Made by a program: the position numbers and the translations under genes
Assembly: GCF_041296385.1 (NCBI RefSeq)
Contig: NC_091016.1
Span: 14,669,497-14,733,496 of the forward strand
Origin: Aphelocoma coerulescens
Taxonomy: Eukaryota; Chordata; Aves; Passeriformes; Corvidae
Direction of reading: 5' to 3'
Length of the DNA: 64,000 bases
Shown: in pieces, positions 35,794-49,000 of the stretch
Numbering within the stretch: position 1 is the stretch's first letter
Layout: each line of letters begins with the position of its first letter
The notes under the pieces: generated by a model
What the model saw: only the letters and a program-made list of their open reading frames with translations
What the model was told of the DNA's origin: nothing
Databases searched by the model: none

Positions 35794-36440
35794 GGTTTGC
35801 CTGTGGGGAGTTAATTATTCCCATAACCAGAGATAATCAGTGCTGAGCCCTATTTTTGGAGGCAAATGCCAGGTGAGCTGGTGGAATATTAAATAGGCAA
35901 AGTTATTACATAGTCTGAATTACACAGTCCCTCGTTGAAGAGGGAGAAAAGAAATTTAACTGAAAAAATACAAAACCTTAAGAGTGTTGAAATAAGAAAA
36001 TGCTAGATTAATCCAGGAAAAATCCCTAAACCAACCCAAACCCTAGAATCATCACTTTTTCTTTGTTTTCTGGCTCTTATTCAATCTTATGAAACAGGAC
36101 CATATGTGACTGTCAAGACCCTGGTAGGGATGGGGAAGAAGTTCTTTATTTACTTTCTTCTTTAAACGTCTCTTTTTCTACTCTCCATCTTTCCCAGAAT
36201 TCCCTGAGTTTATGGGAAGAAATCTCTGATAAGGCAAATGAAAGTAAAACCATGGCTGTGGTAACTTGCAGCATTTCAGAATTGAGAAAACTGTTTAGCA
36301 AAAAGAAGTAAGAGAGCAGTCGTTCTTCCCCTCCATTTTTTGACAGTGTTGAGAAATCAGTGAAATGCTGAAAGTCAAAGAAAGGGGTAGGAATCAGCAA
36401 CAGTGAGGATGTGAAGTAATGGCAGGGAATTAGATACTTT

Positions 36441-36455
36441 AATAATAATAATAGT
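36441..36455. repeat. Short (AAT)n repeat
   Basis: About five AAT units in AT-rich intron. Minor. Confidence 0.8.
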
Positions 36456-39400
36456 AGGAGGAATTAAAAAGAACACTGAAAAGAATACTGCGAAAATTAG
36501 CCAGGGGAAATGTGGTAGTCAGACATTTTGTCTGAAGAATAGAGAGGGCTTGACATTTTCAGAAAATAGTTCAATATAAGTTTTGGGTGGGGAAAAACTT
36601 CTAGCAAGACATTTTTGGGCAGGTCTGATAGTAAATATTATTCTTCTAAAGAGAATTGTGGACATTTAGAGGATATAAAGAGTTTTTCCTTAAGCCAGAG
36701 CTGCAAGTGGCCTCCACTCAAATGTAGTGATTCATGCTGCCTTGTTTAAGGATCTGAGATCCCTTATATTCAAAAGGAAAACTGGGAAAGGCTCCAACCG
36801 TAAGGGCAATTAGTACTTCTGATGTGAAATTTAGAGCCAAAATTTTCACAAACAAAAGTATTTCTCATTGTAGGGCACTACTTCTCATACCACATGAGCT
36901 GGAATTCCAGTTGGTAAAACAAGCAGCTAAAATGTCACCTATGATATTTAGAAAAATGATCTTATTGCACAAGGTGGTGATTTTAAAGGGTTGTGCCAAA
37001 CACCAGGGTGCAACTTCACATCATCAGAGCTCAGGAAATATCACCTGCAACCCAGGGCTGTTGGCATCTTGTTCAGTGAAAGCTTTCCTAAGGATTTCTC
37101 CAGCTATCCATCTAGGCCTGAATAAGGCCTCTGAGGGGCACTTTTTGTCAGCAGAGAGCTGTTTCTTCTGTTTTCATTGCAGGACTAGGGGGGATTAGGA
37201 GCCTTGGCAGTTGAGATCTCCCAAACCTGGTCTGTAAGAGATGACCACAGATGCAGCATAAATGCCTCTTCCCTTCTGGGTATTTAACAAGGAGTGACTA
37301 AAAACCTGCACTTGGGAGTGGGACACTAAATAGCTAAGAATTGCAGTTGTAATGGTGGGAGGAATCGATTTTTTTGTTACTTAGACTTGTGAGCAAGTTT
37401 CTTTAGTGCCCATGGAACTAAAGGATAATTTGGGGACTTCAGGTTTCTTTTAAGAAACATCATATTTGAGGATAGGTGGTTGGTCAGGCATCCATGGACT
37501 TCTGTCATGGCAGGCCTTAGGAACTGGTATCATTGGTTTTCTCAAGTTGAAAACAACCAAAATTGCTTTTGTTGCGGAGTAAGTGGTTTGGATCCTATTT
37601 TCCCACTGCATATTGTACTTTGCAGACTAAAAAAGACATGAGAAATAGAAGTGACTGATTTTTCCATTCCTTAAGCTGCCTCCATGTGGGTTGATTGCTC
37701 AGGGGATTTCAAGGCAGACTGAAACACAGACAAATGCTGGCTTCGTGTACGCTCTTAAATATTGCTGTGTTTTGAATTTTATTAGAAACTTGGCAGGCTT
37801 TTGCTTGAGCTCTAACTGCCTTTTCTGCCTTCAGTTTATCAGCTCTCATAATTTTAGATGCACAATCACAGTGTGCAACGGTGTAGCCCAGCACGCATGA
37901 GCAAGGGAAACACTCTAAAAACATGTCTGGTTAAAGTACTTGTCAAATTAGTAGCTGTCAGCCAGGGTGAATTAGACCCAAAATGGTACATGCACAAGTG
38001 AGGAAACACGTTCTCCAGCATGCCTTGTGCTATCAGTCCTGCTGTGCTTGGACAGGGAGCCTAACTCAGGAAAAAGCCAGGATCTTCTCTCACTCACATT
38101 CTCAGAGTTCTACCCAAAGACACCTTGGGTATATGTACTCAAGGGGGTATGTATTCAAATGAGAGGATGTGATAAACCCATACATCTGTCAGAAAGAAAA
38201 CACGGCCTTGTGATCTTTCTGAGCTGACTGCAGCTCTAAATCCTGCCGATGAGGCAGCCATAATTCCTTGTGCGAGACGCTGAAGGCAGATGTACAAATC
38301 CTGGTTTAACAGGGGAAGTAGGTGTTTTTCCATTGCTCCAAAGAAGCATTTGGCTTGTAAAATCAGTGCCCTTTATTTAATTTTGCTGCAGTTTGTCCTG
38401 TCCAGGGTCCAAAATGCAGGATGGCAGGTGCTCCTGGGTCTGGCTGATTAGGTCTCACAAACCCATGGGGAGGTGGAAGACATGAGCTATTTGGGGAGAA
38501 GAGATGGGTGCAAAACTCTCGTGGAAGGAATCCAGTTCTTTGGAGCAGCACCAGCCCTCAACACTTTGATGACCAAAAGGCAGGAGAGGAAAAAAGCTGA
38601 TCGATAACTGATAATGCTATTAATGTGACGAGATGCTTTCTTGAGCATGGTCCAGGCCACAGCACGTTTGAGAGTCATTGGCAGCTTGCCACCTGTAAGG
38701 GAGACATTTGTGGTCTCTATCAGTGCAAGAGGAGGAAACTCCCTGCTTGATTTTGCTTCCCACACAAAGAGATCCTGTGCTGGCTGGTGTGCAGACTCTC
38801 CACTTGTGAGGAATTGAGATGCACCTCAGAGGTGGGGACGCAGGTGTTCTTTGGGGCACTGCAGCACAGGCCTGCCTTGGGGACAGCAAGGGCTTTGCCT
38901 GGCTGTGGCTGGCACAGCTCTCTGAAGCAGAGCTTTCATCACGCCACAGGGAAACACCAGGGAAATAAACTGGGCTTCCAGGTAGTCTATCAAACGCCCA
39001 CATCACCCGGTCTCAAGGTGGAGTGATAACAAAGACGACGTGGGGAAAGGCAATCTGTGCCCAGAGAGGTTTTCATAAGTGAAATTGAAAATAAATCACT
39101 GCAGACGTGATGGCTCCTGCCAGCTCTCTTCCATGCTCGTCCCCTCACTCTGCTTTCCTTTCCATTTGCTAATTCCTCTGCTGCAGCACACCGTTATCCT
39201 GGTTTACTACCCAGCTGGGATAGTCTCTGAATCTGCCTTGCAGAGGAGCTACACAGGCACAAACCAACTATCTCAGCCTGGGAGAATAAATTAGGAAATG
39301 AGCACTGGACAGCCTGAACCATTTGATGTTGCAGAATTAGGTGTACTGAACTGACTGACAGCACGGCCCGCAGCACTTTGGCATATTTATGTTTCCCCCT

Positions 39401-40754
39401 TGCAACTGAAAGCCCACTGTCATGGTGCCAAAAGGCAGCCCCCCAGGAAGGCAGGCTCCATGGCCTGCCCCTCCCCTCCCATCATTCCAGAGAAGTTAAA
39501 GCAAGGTCTGGGAAAGCAGCCGTGTGCTGGAGACCTTATGAGATGTGGCTCAGAATAGAAATGCTCTGCCTCACCACAGCCCTCTCGGAAGCTGTCTTTC
39601 AGCCAGAAGGGGTTTATTCCCATCTCCTTACTGACAATGCCCCAGCTGTAGAGCAGGAGGAGCCAGGGTTTGCACATTTCCCTGGGTAGTTTTTGGGTTC
39701 TTGGGTGAAGGGCAGCTGTTTGTGCCGTGTTTTTTGCCGTCAGAGATGTGAGTCTTTGTTTTGGAGCAGATGGACAAAGGCAGCAAAGCGCAGATGTCTC
39801 ATGGTCATGAATTTGGAGGGAAGGCTGGACTGTGCTGTTACCTTGCTGTGCTTTGGGAAGCCAGCCTGCTCCCTAGGCTCAGCTTGGTGTGCTCCTGGCC
39901 TCACATCCAGCCAGCCTGGCTTGCACAGCTGTGCCTTGGACGTGTCAGCCATGGCACAGGAGCTGCTGAGTCCACTCCCACACCCCACACTCCAGCAGGG
40001 CCAGACAGTGACTGCTGCAGGGACTCCCACCTGCCACCAGCCAGGAGCAATGGCAGCCCAGAGATTCATAAAAAACAGCATTGGCAATTGGGTTGCTCCA
40101 AATTATTTTTTAACTAGACTATCCCAGGTACTTCTGTCCTCTTTCATAACAAAACTCTCCTCCTCTGAACACCAGGCGATTCTCAGGGTGCTGTTATATG
40201 GCTCTTTGTGGCATGGTGGAAACCAACTCTTCAGGGTTTAAAATCAGCTCTAGCTAGTGCTGAACCACGCAGAGCAAGAGGTGCTGGAGCAGCAGGGCTG
40301 CCTGGAAATGTCATAGAATGGAGAGTTCCACTTTGGGGTTGCTGGTGAAATCTGCAGCCAAAAGCCTGCCTGCTGCTGCCGAGCAGGAGGCAGATGAGCT
40401 TGTGGGGGCTGGAGGATGTTGTCTGTGCTACCTCAAGCAGCAGAGGGCTGTGTGAGAGGTGGATGAGTTTCAGGAAATGGCTGTCCTAGGAGTAAGCTAG
40501 GACCCACTCTCCCCATGCCTGAGGTGCCTCAGCTGTGCCAAAGTCCAGCCAGGGGTTTTCTCAGGTGGTGGCAGTGGTGCCACTGCACACAGGGGATGCA
40601 AAAGGGAGGGTGGCTGGGGCAGCTCTCCCTCAGCACAGTGCCCTGAAGTGCAAGGCAGTGATCAGAAGCATTTTGAAGATGTTTTCTCCTGATGTCTTTC
40701 CATTTGACATGAAGCCAGCTCTCCTGGCAAGAGCCCAGGAGTGCATTGTTGCTT

Positions 40755-41540
40755 AGAATCACAGAATCATTAAGATTGGAAAAGAGCTCTGATATCATCG
40801 AGTCCAGGCCTTGACCAAACACTGCCATGTCAACTAAACCACAGCACTGAGTGCCACATTCAGTCATTTGTTGAATGCTTCCAGGGATGGTGACTCTACC
40901 ACTTCCCTGGGCAGCCTGCTCCAATGCCTGACCACCCTTTCAGTGAAGAAATTCTTCCTGATGTCCAGTCTGAACAGCTTGAGGCCATTTCCTCTTGTCC
41001 TGTCACTTAGTTTCCTGGGAGAAGAGGCCAACCCCCACCTTGGGTCAAATCTCCTGTCAGGGAGTTGTAGAGAGTGATAAGGTCTCCCCTGAGCCTCCTT
41101 TCTCCAGGTTAAGCACCCCCAGCTCCCTGAGCTGCTCCTCACAGGACTTGTGCTCCAGACCCTTCACCAGCTCCATTGCCCTTCTCTGGACTCACTCCAG
41201 CACCTCGGTGTCCTGCCTGAACTGAGGGGCCCAGAACTGGACACAGCACTCGAGGTGAGGCCTCAGCAGTGCTGAGTATAGAGGAAGAATCTCTGCCCTG
41301 GTCCCACCAGCCATGTTGTTTTTGATATAATCCAGGATACCCATGGCCACCTTGGCCTCCTGGGCACAGCTGGCTCATGTCCAGACACTGTCAACCAGCA
41401 CCCACAGGTCCTTTTCTGCTGGACCACTTTCCAGCCACTCTGCAGTGCTGCAGGGGGTTATTGAACCTTCTACCATTGACCTCGGCCCCTCAGCCTGTCC
41501 AGATCCCTGTGCAGAGCCTTCCTGCCCTCCAGCAGAAGCT
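40755..41540 (-). mobile_element. CR1 LINE with ORF2 tail and 3' UTR, 5'-truncated
   Basis: On the + strand it starts AGAATCACAGAATCATTAAGATTGGAAAAGAGCTC and runs through the whole reverse-complemented CR1 3' region to about 41540. The minus-strand frame at 40864-41142 contains [21 protein letters not shown] followed by [11 protein letters not shown], the conserved C-terminus of the CR1 ORF2 polyprotein. The frame upstream of 41142 appears interrupted, and everything coding for endonuclease and most of reverse transcriptase is absent. It is a dead copy of about 790 bp, the largest transposable element fully inside the window, antisense to SLC8A1. Confidence 0.93.
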
Positions 41541-41800
41541 CGCTAACAGCAAGCAGGACTCACCTCGCAAGGAGTGTGGGGATGAGCTGGCTCGTGCTCA
41601 GCTGCCCACCCCATCCCACATTGTCTCTGCAAGCAGAGAAGTATCAGGGCTCAAGTCCTGTCAGTCCTGGGGGAATGCTCTTTATCAGTCTGACTCTATG
41701 AGTGCTCTGCAGGGAGCCAAGTGCCTTTTGGCCACATCAGCCTTGCTGTGCATTTCCAGGCAAACCTGCAAGGAAGCATGTGCCTAGGATGTAACACACA

Positions 41801-41816
41801 TGCTGCACGTGCAGCA
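41801..41816. promoter_or_regulatory. 16-bp perfect palindrome with E-box core
   Basis: TGCTGCACGTGCAGCA equals its own reverse complement and is centred on CACGTG, the E-box bound by USF, MYC/MAX and CLOCK/BMAL-type factors. It lies about 260 bp beyond the CR1 copy, so it is not part of that element. Regulatory activity is inferred only. Confidence 0.35.
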
Positions 41817-44800
41817 GATTTCCATGTTGCAGGTTGATGCAAAGATGCTGACTCAAAACCCTCAGGAGAATCAGGCAAGTTCTTTGTTGGCTTCTCCATG
41901 TCTCTGAATTATTCAAGCAAATCAAAGTAGAGAGTGGCTTACTCAGGGACCCTCTGTGAGAAGCCAGAATGGAGACAGTCTGGTGAAAAATGCAGGGAGA
42001 TTAGGAAAGCTGAAGCAGTAGGATCCCCTGGGCAGATAGCCAGGGAGGCTCTGCTGAGGAAGCAGGACTGCTAATGTTGGAGGTGGTGATTGGATCAGAG
42101 AAGTGGGTGCTTGTAGCTCCTGCGCCTGACAGTGTGCAGGTTCACTCTGGGTCCCCCTTGCAGGCATTTAGTCCCTTGAATTTCAGCAGTATTGCACAGG
42201 GCAGAAATCAGTGCAGTTTTATAGGATGTAAGTCAGTGCCTCCAGCCAAATCTGGTTTTGAATTGGGGAGCAGCAATCAACCAGCATGGCCCCCTTCTCG
42301 AACTTCTCACAGTTGTGTGTCCATTTCAGGATTTGCACATCTGTGCCTGTCAAGTGCTCCCCAATTACAGAAATCTGGCATAGAGAATCTCTCGTCTCTT
42401 TCAGGAGCAAGTGAAAAATTTGCCTTGTGTTTCCTGGTTTTGGCAGCGAGATTCTCAGCCTTTTATCAGAAGCTCTCGAGATGTGAGAAGCAGGGATGGT
42501 TCCTTGCACACTGCAGATGGGCTGCTGCATGACAGAAATGAAATGATTTCGTCTTGCGTGTAATCCAGAGGCTCAGCTGAGTTACTCATCAAGCCCTTTA
42601 TAAACCACTTTGTAGACTGCCACTGCTGCTTATTACTTATGATATCTTACATTGTCTGATGAGTTACACGATTTTGCCTGCTGCTTCTTCCATCACATTG
42701 AGCAGCTTTAGTGTCTCAGGCAGCTTCTGCTGACTCAGAGCAAGGCAGCCCTGCCGGTGAGCAGTGAGTGGTTTGGAAGTGCACTATGCAAACCACTGGG
42801 CACCTGGAAGCTGAAGGCTGTGGCCTTCCATCAGGTACACTTGGAAATATTCAGCATGGTGGCATTTGGGTGAGGAGCTTTCTCCAGCTCTCTGTGTTTT
42901 GCTGCTAAGCACATGGGCATTGGTCATGAGGAGGCACATTCTCTGATCTGCATGGAGTTTGGGTGCAATAGGATTTTACATTGCATTTTCTGGAGTTTTG
43001 AGTTTCATTTCCTCCCCAACAAAATAGAAGTCCGCGCAGGAATGGAAAGCACTGAAGTGCTGGAGAAGGTTCTGGTGGAAGCTCTGTGGGAGAAGCACTG
43101 ATATGAAAGTGTCCAACTTTGGCTCATCACGGTGTGGTGGGGATAAAGGGATCAGCTGAAAGTCTCTTACACTGTGTGCTGCTGGCTTTTGCTGCAAACT
43201 TTTTCCCTTTTTTTTTTCTTCCCTTGCTCTGTGCAAGGGGAAAATACCATAGCTGCTTTCTCTGAAAAGTCATGTCTCCTAAGCAGCTCCTGTGTCTGGG
43301 AGGCAGGCAATGAGGTACTCTGAATGCATCAACATGAAACCCCCTGGAAAACATTGTTTATGTCACAGCCATCCCAGTGGTGTGCTGGGAGACAAGCCTT
43401 GCTGGTGGCATAATTCACGAGCTCACTCTTTGCTTCAGAAGATGGTCCTTGCTATCAGTATTTCCGAAATAAAACAGTCAGGACTTCCAAAGATATGGGA
43501 AGGGCAGCCTGCCTGCCTAGCCCTGAGCCACAGGGTGGTTTTGGGCATGGCAGCATTGGATTTGGGACAGGCTGGCACAGACCCAAGAGAAAGCTGCAGG
43601 AGGCAGGGTCCATCCGTGCTCCCAGCAGCAGCACAAGGATAATGGGCAGACATTAGCGATGTGAGCTGATCCTCAGGTTCTCTGTAGGCTCCTACAAATT
43701 TGGCCAGAGTCTGAACTATTAACCAGTTAAGAGAAAAACACTTTTTTCTTTCAAAGAAGCACTATCTGAGGTTGGATCGAAGGCTTTGGTAGGTACCTTT
43801 AGCTTTAACTCTCTTGTATTTGTTTGGCAACCCAGCTCTGTTTTGTATCCATGTGAAATGAGAGGGATTTCCAAAGAGATCTGGAGTTTTCCCCACCATC
43901 TCTAGTAAGAGTCCCTCTCTGCAGCCTCACAGTCCTGTTTCCTCACACTTACATCCAGAGTTCCCCTATGCTCACAACCTGGATTGCTGAGCTCCCTGTC
44001 CAGCCTCTCCCCTTTTCTGTGTTGATGTCATTGTCCTCCTTTGAAATTGTTCATTTTCCCCCTTGGTGCCTTCACCTTGTCAGAAATCAGAAAAGACCAC
44101 GGGCAGGACATTTTCCCCATGGTCTGGCTCAGGAGGGAGGGCCTGGAGGGGCACCATGCCATGGGCAGAGCTGGTTGGCAGGAGGAGCTTGGGGAAAGAG
44201 TCCCAGGCACAGTGCTGGCCCCAGGCAGCGTTGGCCAGCCTGGCCCCAGCCCCAGGCTCCGCTGCATCACCATGACCTACATAGACCCCTGCTGCTGGTG
44301 GATGTGTTCCCAGACTTTTAAAGAGTTTGTTCCCCTTGGCCTTGCTGGGAGGAGCCAGCAGGGAGGTTTTCTGGGGCCAGGCTCAGCACATTGCTCGCCT
44401 TGGAAGAGCTCCTTAGAATGCACTTTTTGTGGTGTAAATAATGAATCGAACATTTAATATTAAACATCCTGTGCACTTAGCAGACCTTGTTGCACACGTG
44501 AAACTTGGCAGATGAAGTGCATGAAGGTGGTTTGTCTTTACAGCCATGCAGGATTTCTAATGTGCTCCATTCTTTTGTTTGGGGGGGAGCAAGGTTTGAT
44601 CCTTTGCTCTTCTCTCTGCTGCTCCAGTCACACCTCAGTGCATCTTCTGCTGTGCTGAGCACAGTCCTCAGAGTTCCTCTGCTTTGGCCATCCTGCCCTT
44701 TCAACCACGACTGCCCACATCTTCTCATCCTTCTGCACTAAAACCTCAGCTGCATACATGGGCATGGTTCAGTGCACAGCCCAGGAGGACCACAGACACG

Positions 44801-46042
44801 GGCAGAGAAAGACTGAGGGATTTGCTTGTAGTGAAACAGCAGAAATGTGTGTGCAGAGCTTGGTGGAACCGAGACAAGACTGTTTACTGGCAGGGAACTC
44901 AGCAGGATGCTGGAGCTCAGCAAGGATGATGGAACCAGAGAAAATTAGTCATTTGGGAAGGAAGGACTGTCAGTACAGTAGGTGACGTCTGCTCGGTTAG
45001 CTCACAGACTTCAGGGACACTCTGGGAACCCCACCACTGGAGTAATTTAAAATCCAAATGTACTTGGCCCTAGGGAGGGATCCTGCACGAGCAGCAGGAA
45101 GTTTATGAGTAGAGGCATGGATGCATCCATAGGTGAGGTGGTGGACAGTAGCATGATGCAGTTGGTTTTTCCATCTCTGATTCCTGTGACTCAGCGACCA
45201 TCGATCATTTTGGAAAGCTAACCACATTACTCCACAGCTTCAGGTGAATAAGGAAGCAGGCAGACTCCCTGGGGATCTGACACACTGGGAAGCAGGCATC
45301 CATCTGGGAGAGCTTTATTGCATTAGCTCAGCATTCCTGTTGGTATTGATGCATGTTCTGCTTTTGCATTGCTCCTCACAAGGGAAGGCTGCGTGGGGTA
45401 ACACACAGCGGGTGATGAGACAAGGCTGGGCACCCTGCTTAGGTGCTATTATTTGTTTGTATAAAATTCATGGGAAGCAGAGGGAAGGAGAAACTCTGGG
45501 TGAGGATGAAAAATGATGCTGCACATAAAGCAAGCTCTGAATCTGTAGAGCTGGCCTTTAATTCAGTCGTCATAGTCTGAAAGCAACACACACACACGTG
45601 TGCAAAACCCAGGCTGCAGATAATGAATTTTGAGAAAATGAGCCCTTGGCACCCTCCTCCCAAGCTTTACTTTTTAGAGAATGCCCTTCCTTAATTTTGG
45701 AAATGATTGCATTATCTCAAACTGCTTGTAAATCTTGTTAGCCAAGTAATATAGTTTGGACTAAATGTCTGTTCCTACATGAGCCTCAGGGGAGTATGGA
45801 AAATAACCAATGCAGCCCTGTTGCAACCTCCCACCAGCTCCACGAAAGAGACTCCTTTTTTCTGATTAACCTCAGTTCCTTTCAGCAGTGAGGCAGAGAG
45901 AGGCAACAAGATTAATGAAAATTAGGTCTATTAAAGCCAGCCTTGTTTTCTAGTCGTGTGCACAGCCTTGCCACAAGCTGAACTCGTCACCAAATGCACA
46001 ATTAATCAAAGTGGAGTGCAGGCACTTGGTGTCTCCATGTGC

Positions 46043-46064
46043 ATGTGTGTGTGTGTTTGTGTGA
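46043..46064. repeat. (TG)n microsatellite
   Basis: ATGTGTGTGTGTGTTTGTGTGAG, with one TTT interruption. Confidence 0.9.
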
Positions 46065-49000
46065 GCATGCACTAAGGTGACTGCACCAGATGCATTTGCA
46101 ATCGAAAGGAGCAGGGGAACAGAAGCAAGATGTTAAGTTTTCCTATTTATTATTTATGTCTTTGAGAGTCTGCACCCAGCAAAGCTCGTGGAGCTGTGAC
46201 TGATGAGTTAATTGGATACCACACTGGCATCTCTGGAAGAAGCTGTGGAAACCCAGGGACAGAAATAGTAGCTGGGACTGCAGGAGAGCATGTCCAATGT
46301 GTGTTGACGTGCTTAGTGATGCAAAGCCATAGCTCCTGCTCCTGCTCCAAAGGGAAGGGACTTGTCGTTGTTGGTTTTATTTCCCAAAGGACTCCAGTGT
46401 AGGATTGGCACTTCTATAAGGATCAAGATTCCTTATATTTAAAGCTGTCTGATCCTCAGCTTTGGGGGACTTGCTGGGGATGTGCCAGAGACAGGCCCAG
46501 CTGCATTTCTGTACATCCCAGATGAGTCTTAGGCTCTCAGTGCTGGCGCTTTCCTCCTACCAGCTGCTGCCCTCCACCCCCTTTCCCTGCTTTTCTGACA
46601 GGGTTTTATGGGGTGGGGAGGACCCTAAAGCTACTGGTGGCAATGATTTCTCTGGCCATTCCTAGATGTGATTGCTCAGCTCCCCTCCCTGGATCTGTGT
46701 CTGTGCACCTCCTCTCTGCCCACACAAAACCTTCATTCTGTCTCAGTGGTGGTCCTGCTCTGAGTTTCCCTTTACCATGAACCAAGTCCCGTTTCTCTCC
46801 ATGGATCATCCAGGGACCAGGGGACCTCCCCAGACCGCATTAACTTGCATGGGACTGTGTTGCATTCATTCTCCTGGTCCCAGTGCTGTGGTGGGAACTG
46901 GGTCTTGGCCAGACATGATTCCCCTTGTGTGGCCAGTGGTGAAGCTACTCCCATGCCAAGGAGTTGTTTGTCTCACAGGGGCAATGCAAAGGGACTGGAG
47001 GCACTTGGAGACTTTCCCACTGCCCCTTGATGAAACAGCCATGATGGGGGGCAAGAAGGGAACCCCCCAGCCCCTCTGTAGTGCTGTTTGAAAACTGCTT
47101 TGGGGCTAAACACCTCTGAACATCATTTGATGCCTTTGGAAGAAAATTACAAACTTACGTTGTCTGAAAGCCAGTCTAAGCCTGCTGATGGCAAACAGGA
47201 TGAAGAGAGTCCAACAAGTCCAACACTTTGCAGAGAACCTGGGTAAACGCAGATCTGCTGCCTTTGGGAGCAGTGCAGCAACTGAAAATATGGGTCTTTT
47301 TTCCCCTTGGTGGGACCATTGAAATGCAGGTAATAACCTGTTATAGTGACCAGCAGGCCTCTGTGCACCCCTGCTTTTGCTGCAGGCATCACCGTGCCCA
47401 GGCCCTGGCTGCACTTGCTCAGCACCAGGCAAAGCTCCATGTTTTTCTGTGGCTGGGAAGCCCTGAGCCAGAAGCAGCCGCTGTTGGAGAGCACGTTTAG
47501 GGGGCCCAGATGGGCAGAGCCCTCCAGCAAACTCAGTCCAGGTGCTGAGCTACTGCAGGACCTTGGCAGGGTCACATTGTTCCTGTGCTGCTTCTCCTCC
47601 CTATCCATCATCTGGGAGCTGTTCCATATGAAAGATGTCAGTGCTTCTATGGCACAAGGAGAAGATACCAGTGTGCACAAGGGTACACAAAGATAAGCAA
47701 TTAAGCTGTTTCACTCTGCAGACATCCCCCCTAGCATGGTGAGTGGTTTGATTTGGCTTGGTTTGTGGATCTTGCCAGGAGCTGGAGTTTCATTCCCACC
47801 ACAAAGCTGAGCACACCGTGGGAAGATCTTGTCCCTTTCTGTACCCCAGCCACTGATAAGGAGCAGCCCCTTTGCTCACTCTTGCTCAGGGAAAGTCACT
47901 TTCTGACTCTGGGTGACACCATCAGGATCCCAGCAAAGAAAGAGAGAGGAAAAAGCCTTTTGTTCCTGCGGTGGAGCAGCCCTGCCCAGGGTACCGCAGC
48001 TGGAGAAAGGCATCACAGGCATGTGACTGGGTGGTCAGCTTTGGGCTCTGAAACTGTTGGAGAAGGGTGTGAGCAGATCTAGAGAGCACTTTCCCATAGG
48101 AAAGGACAGGAGGATGTGACCTGGAACTGCACCCTGGGCTGCCTGTTTGCCCTCTGCATCTTGCAGTGATTTCATTTCCAAACCCATCTCCTCCAACCCA
48201 GGCACTCAGCCGTGAAGCACAAGGTTGAAAGGAGTCAAGCCAGGGAGGGAGCATGGAGAGATAAGGTTGCTGTAGGATAAAAACAGCTGATGGCTGAAAT
48301 CCTATCCACTGAGAGCCAGGGTAAACCCTCCTCCATGGGTTGTGCTGAGTCTTACATGGTCCAGAGAAAAGGGAGTTAAATTACTCGCTTCATCCAGTAA
48401 ATTCAACCCTTTTTGCTGTCTACAGACATAGCAATTTTTTTTGTTCATCTTGCTGCATGCAGTTACACGTTTCAATAATCATCTGGATTCCTTAGGATCC
48501 CCTTACTACTGTGCTGTTGGCCATGCAGGTTAGGTCAGACTCTCCCAAAGAAGCAGAAGGCTCCCTGTTCTGGGTCCACACTTGCCAGGTGAGCTTTCCA
48601 GACCTCAGCTGGTCTTCAGACTTTACCAGGTCCTTGAACAACCATACTGAGAGGTGACCATGGGAGTTAAAGACCTTTTGGTGGTCTCACTGGTGCTAGG
48701 CTGTCACATCCCTGACTCCCTGCCCATCACTGCCTCCCTTTTTTAGGACACAGAGCATGGTGGTGGGAGAGCTGCACCATTTCCAGAATTACTGGTTTGG
48801 GGCTACCTTCCAGCATCTTTGGACCAATTCTTTTTTCCTAGTTGTTTGGCCTGGACTGAATGAGAAAGCATATTGTTAATACTTCCTCATAAAAGCACAG
48901 GAGCTTGCATGCTTTTTTCTAAACTTTCCTTTAAAGTAACTGTGTTTTCCTCCTAAACATCTGATTCTGTCTTTAATCATGCTAATCTCCTGATTTCAAC

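Larger units (their letters stand above)
30961..40754 (+). other. SLC8A1: SLC8A1 intron 2, middle part
   Basis: Non-coding sequence between two CR1 copies. It includes a T/G-rich low-complexity tract near 35.27 kb, a short AAT repeat near 36.44 kb and a CpG-rich patch at 35550-35793. I see no exon, RNA gene or further repeat that I can name. Confidence 0.7.

Noticed and set aside
40864..41142. 93-codon minus-strand frame as a host gene
   Set aside because: It is the C-terminal piece of the CR1 ORF2 protein within a truncated LINE copy.
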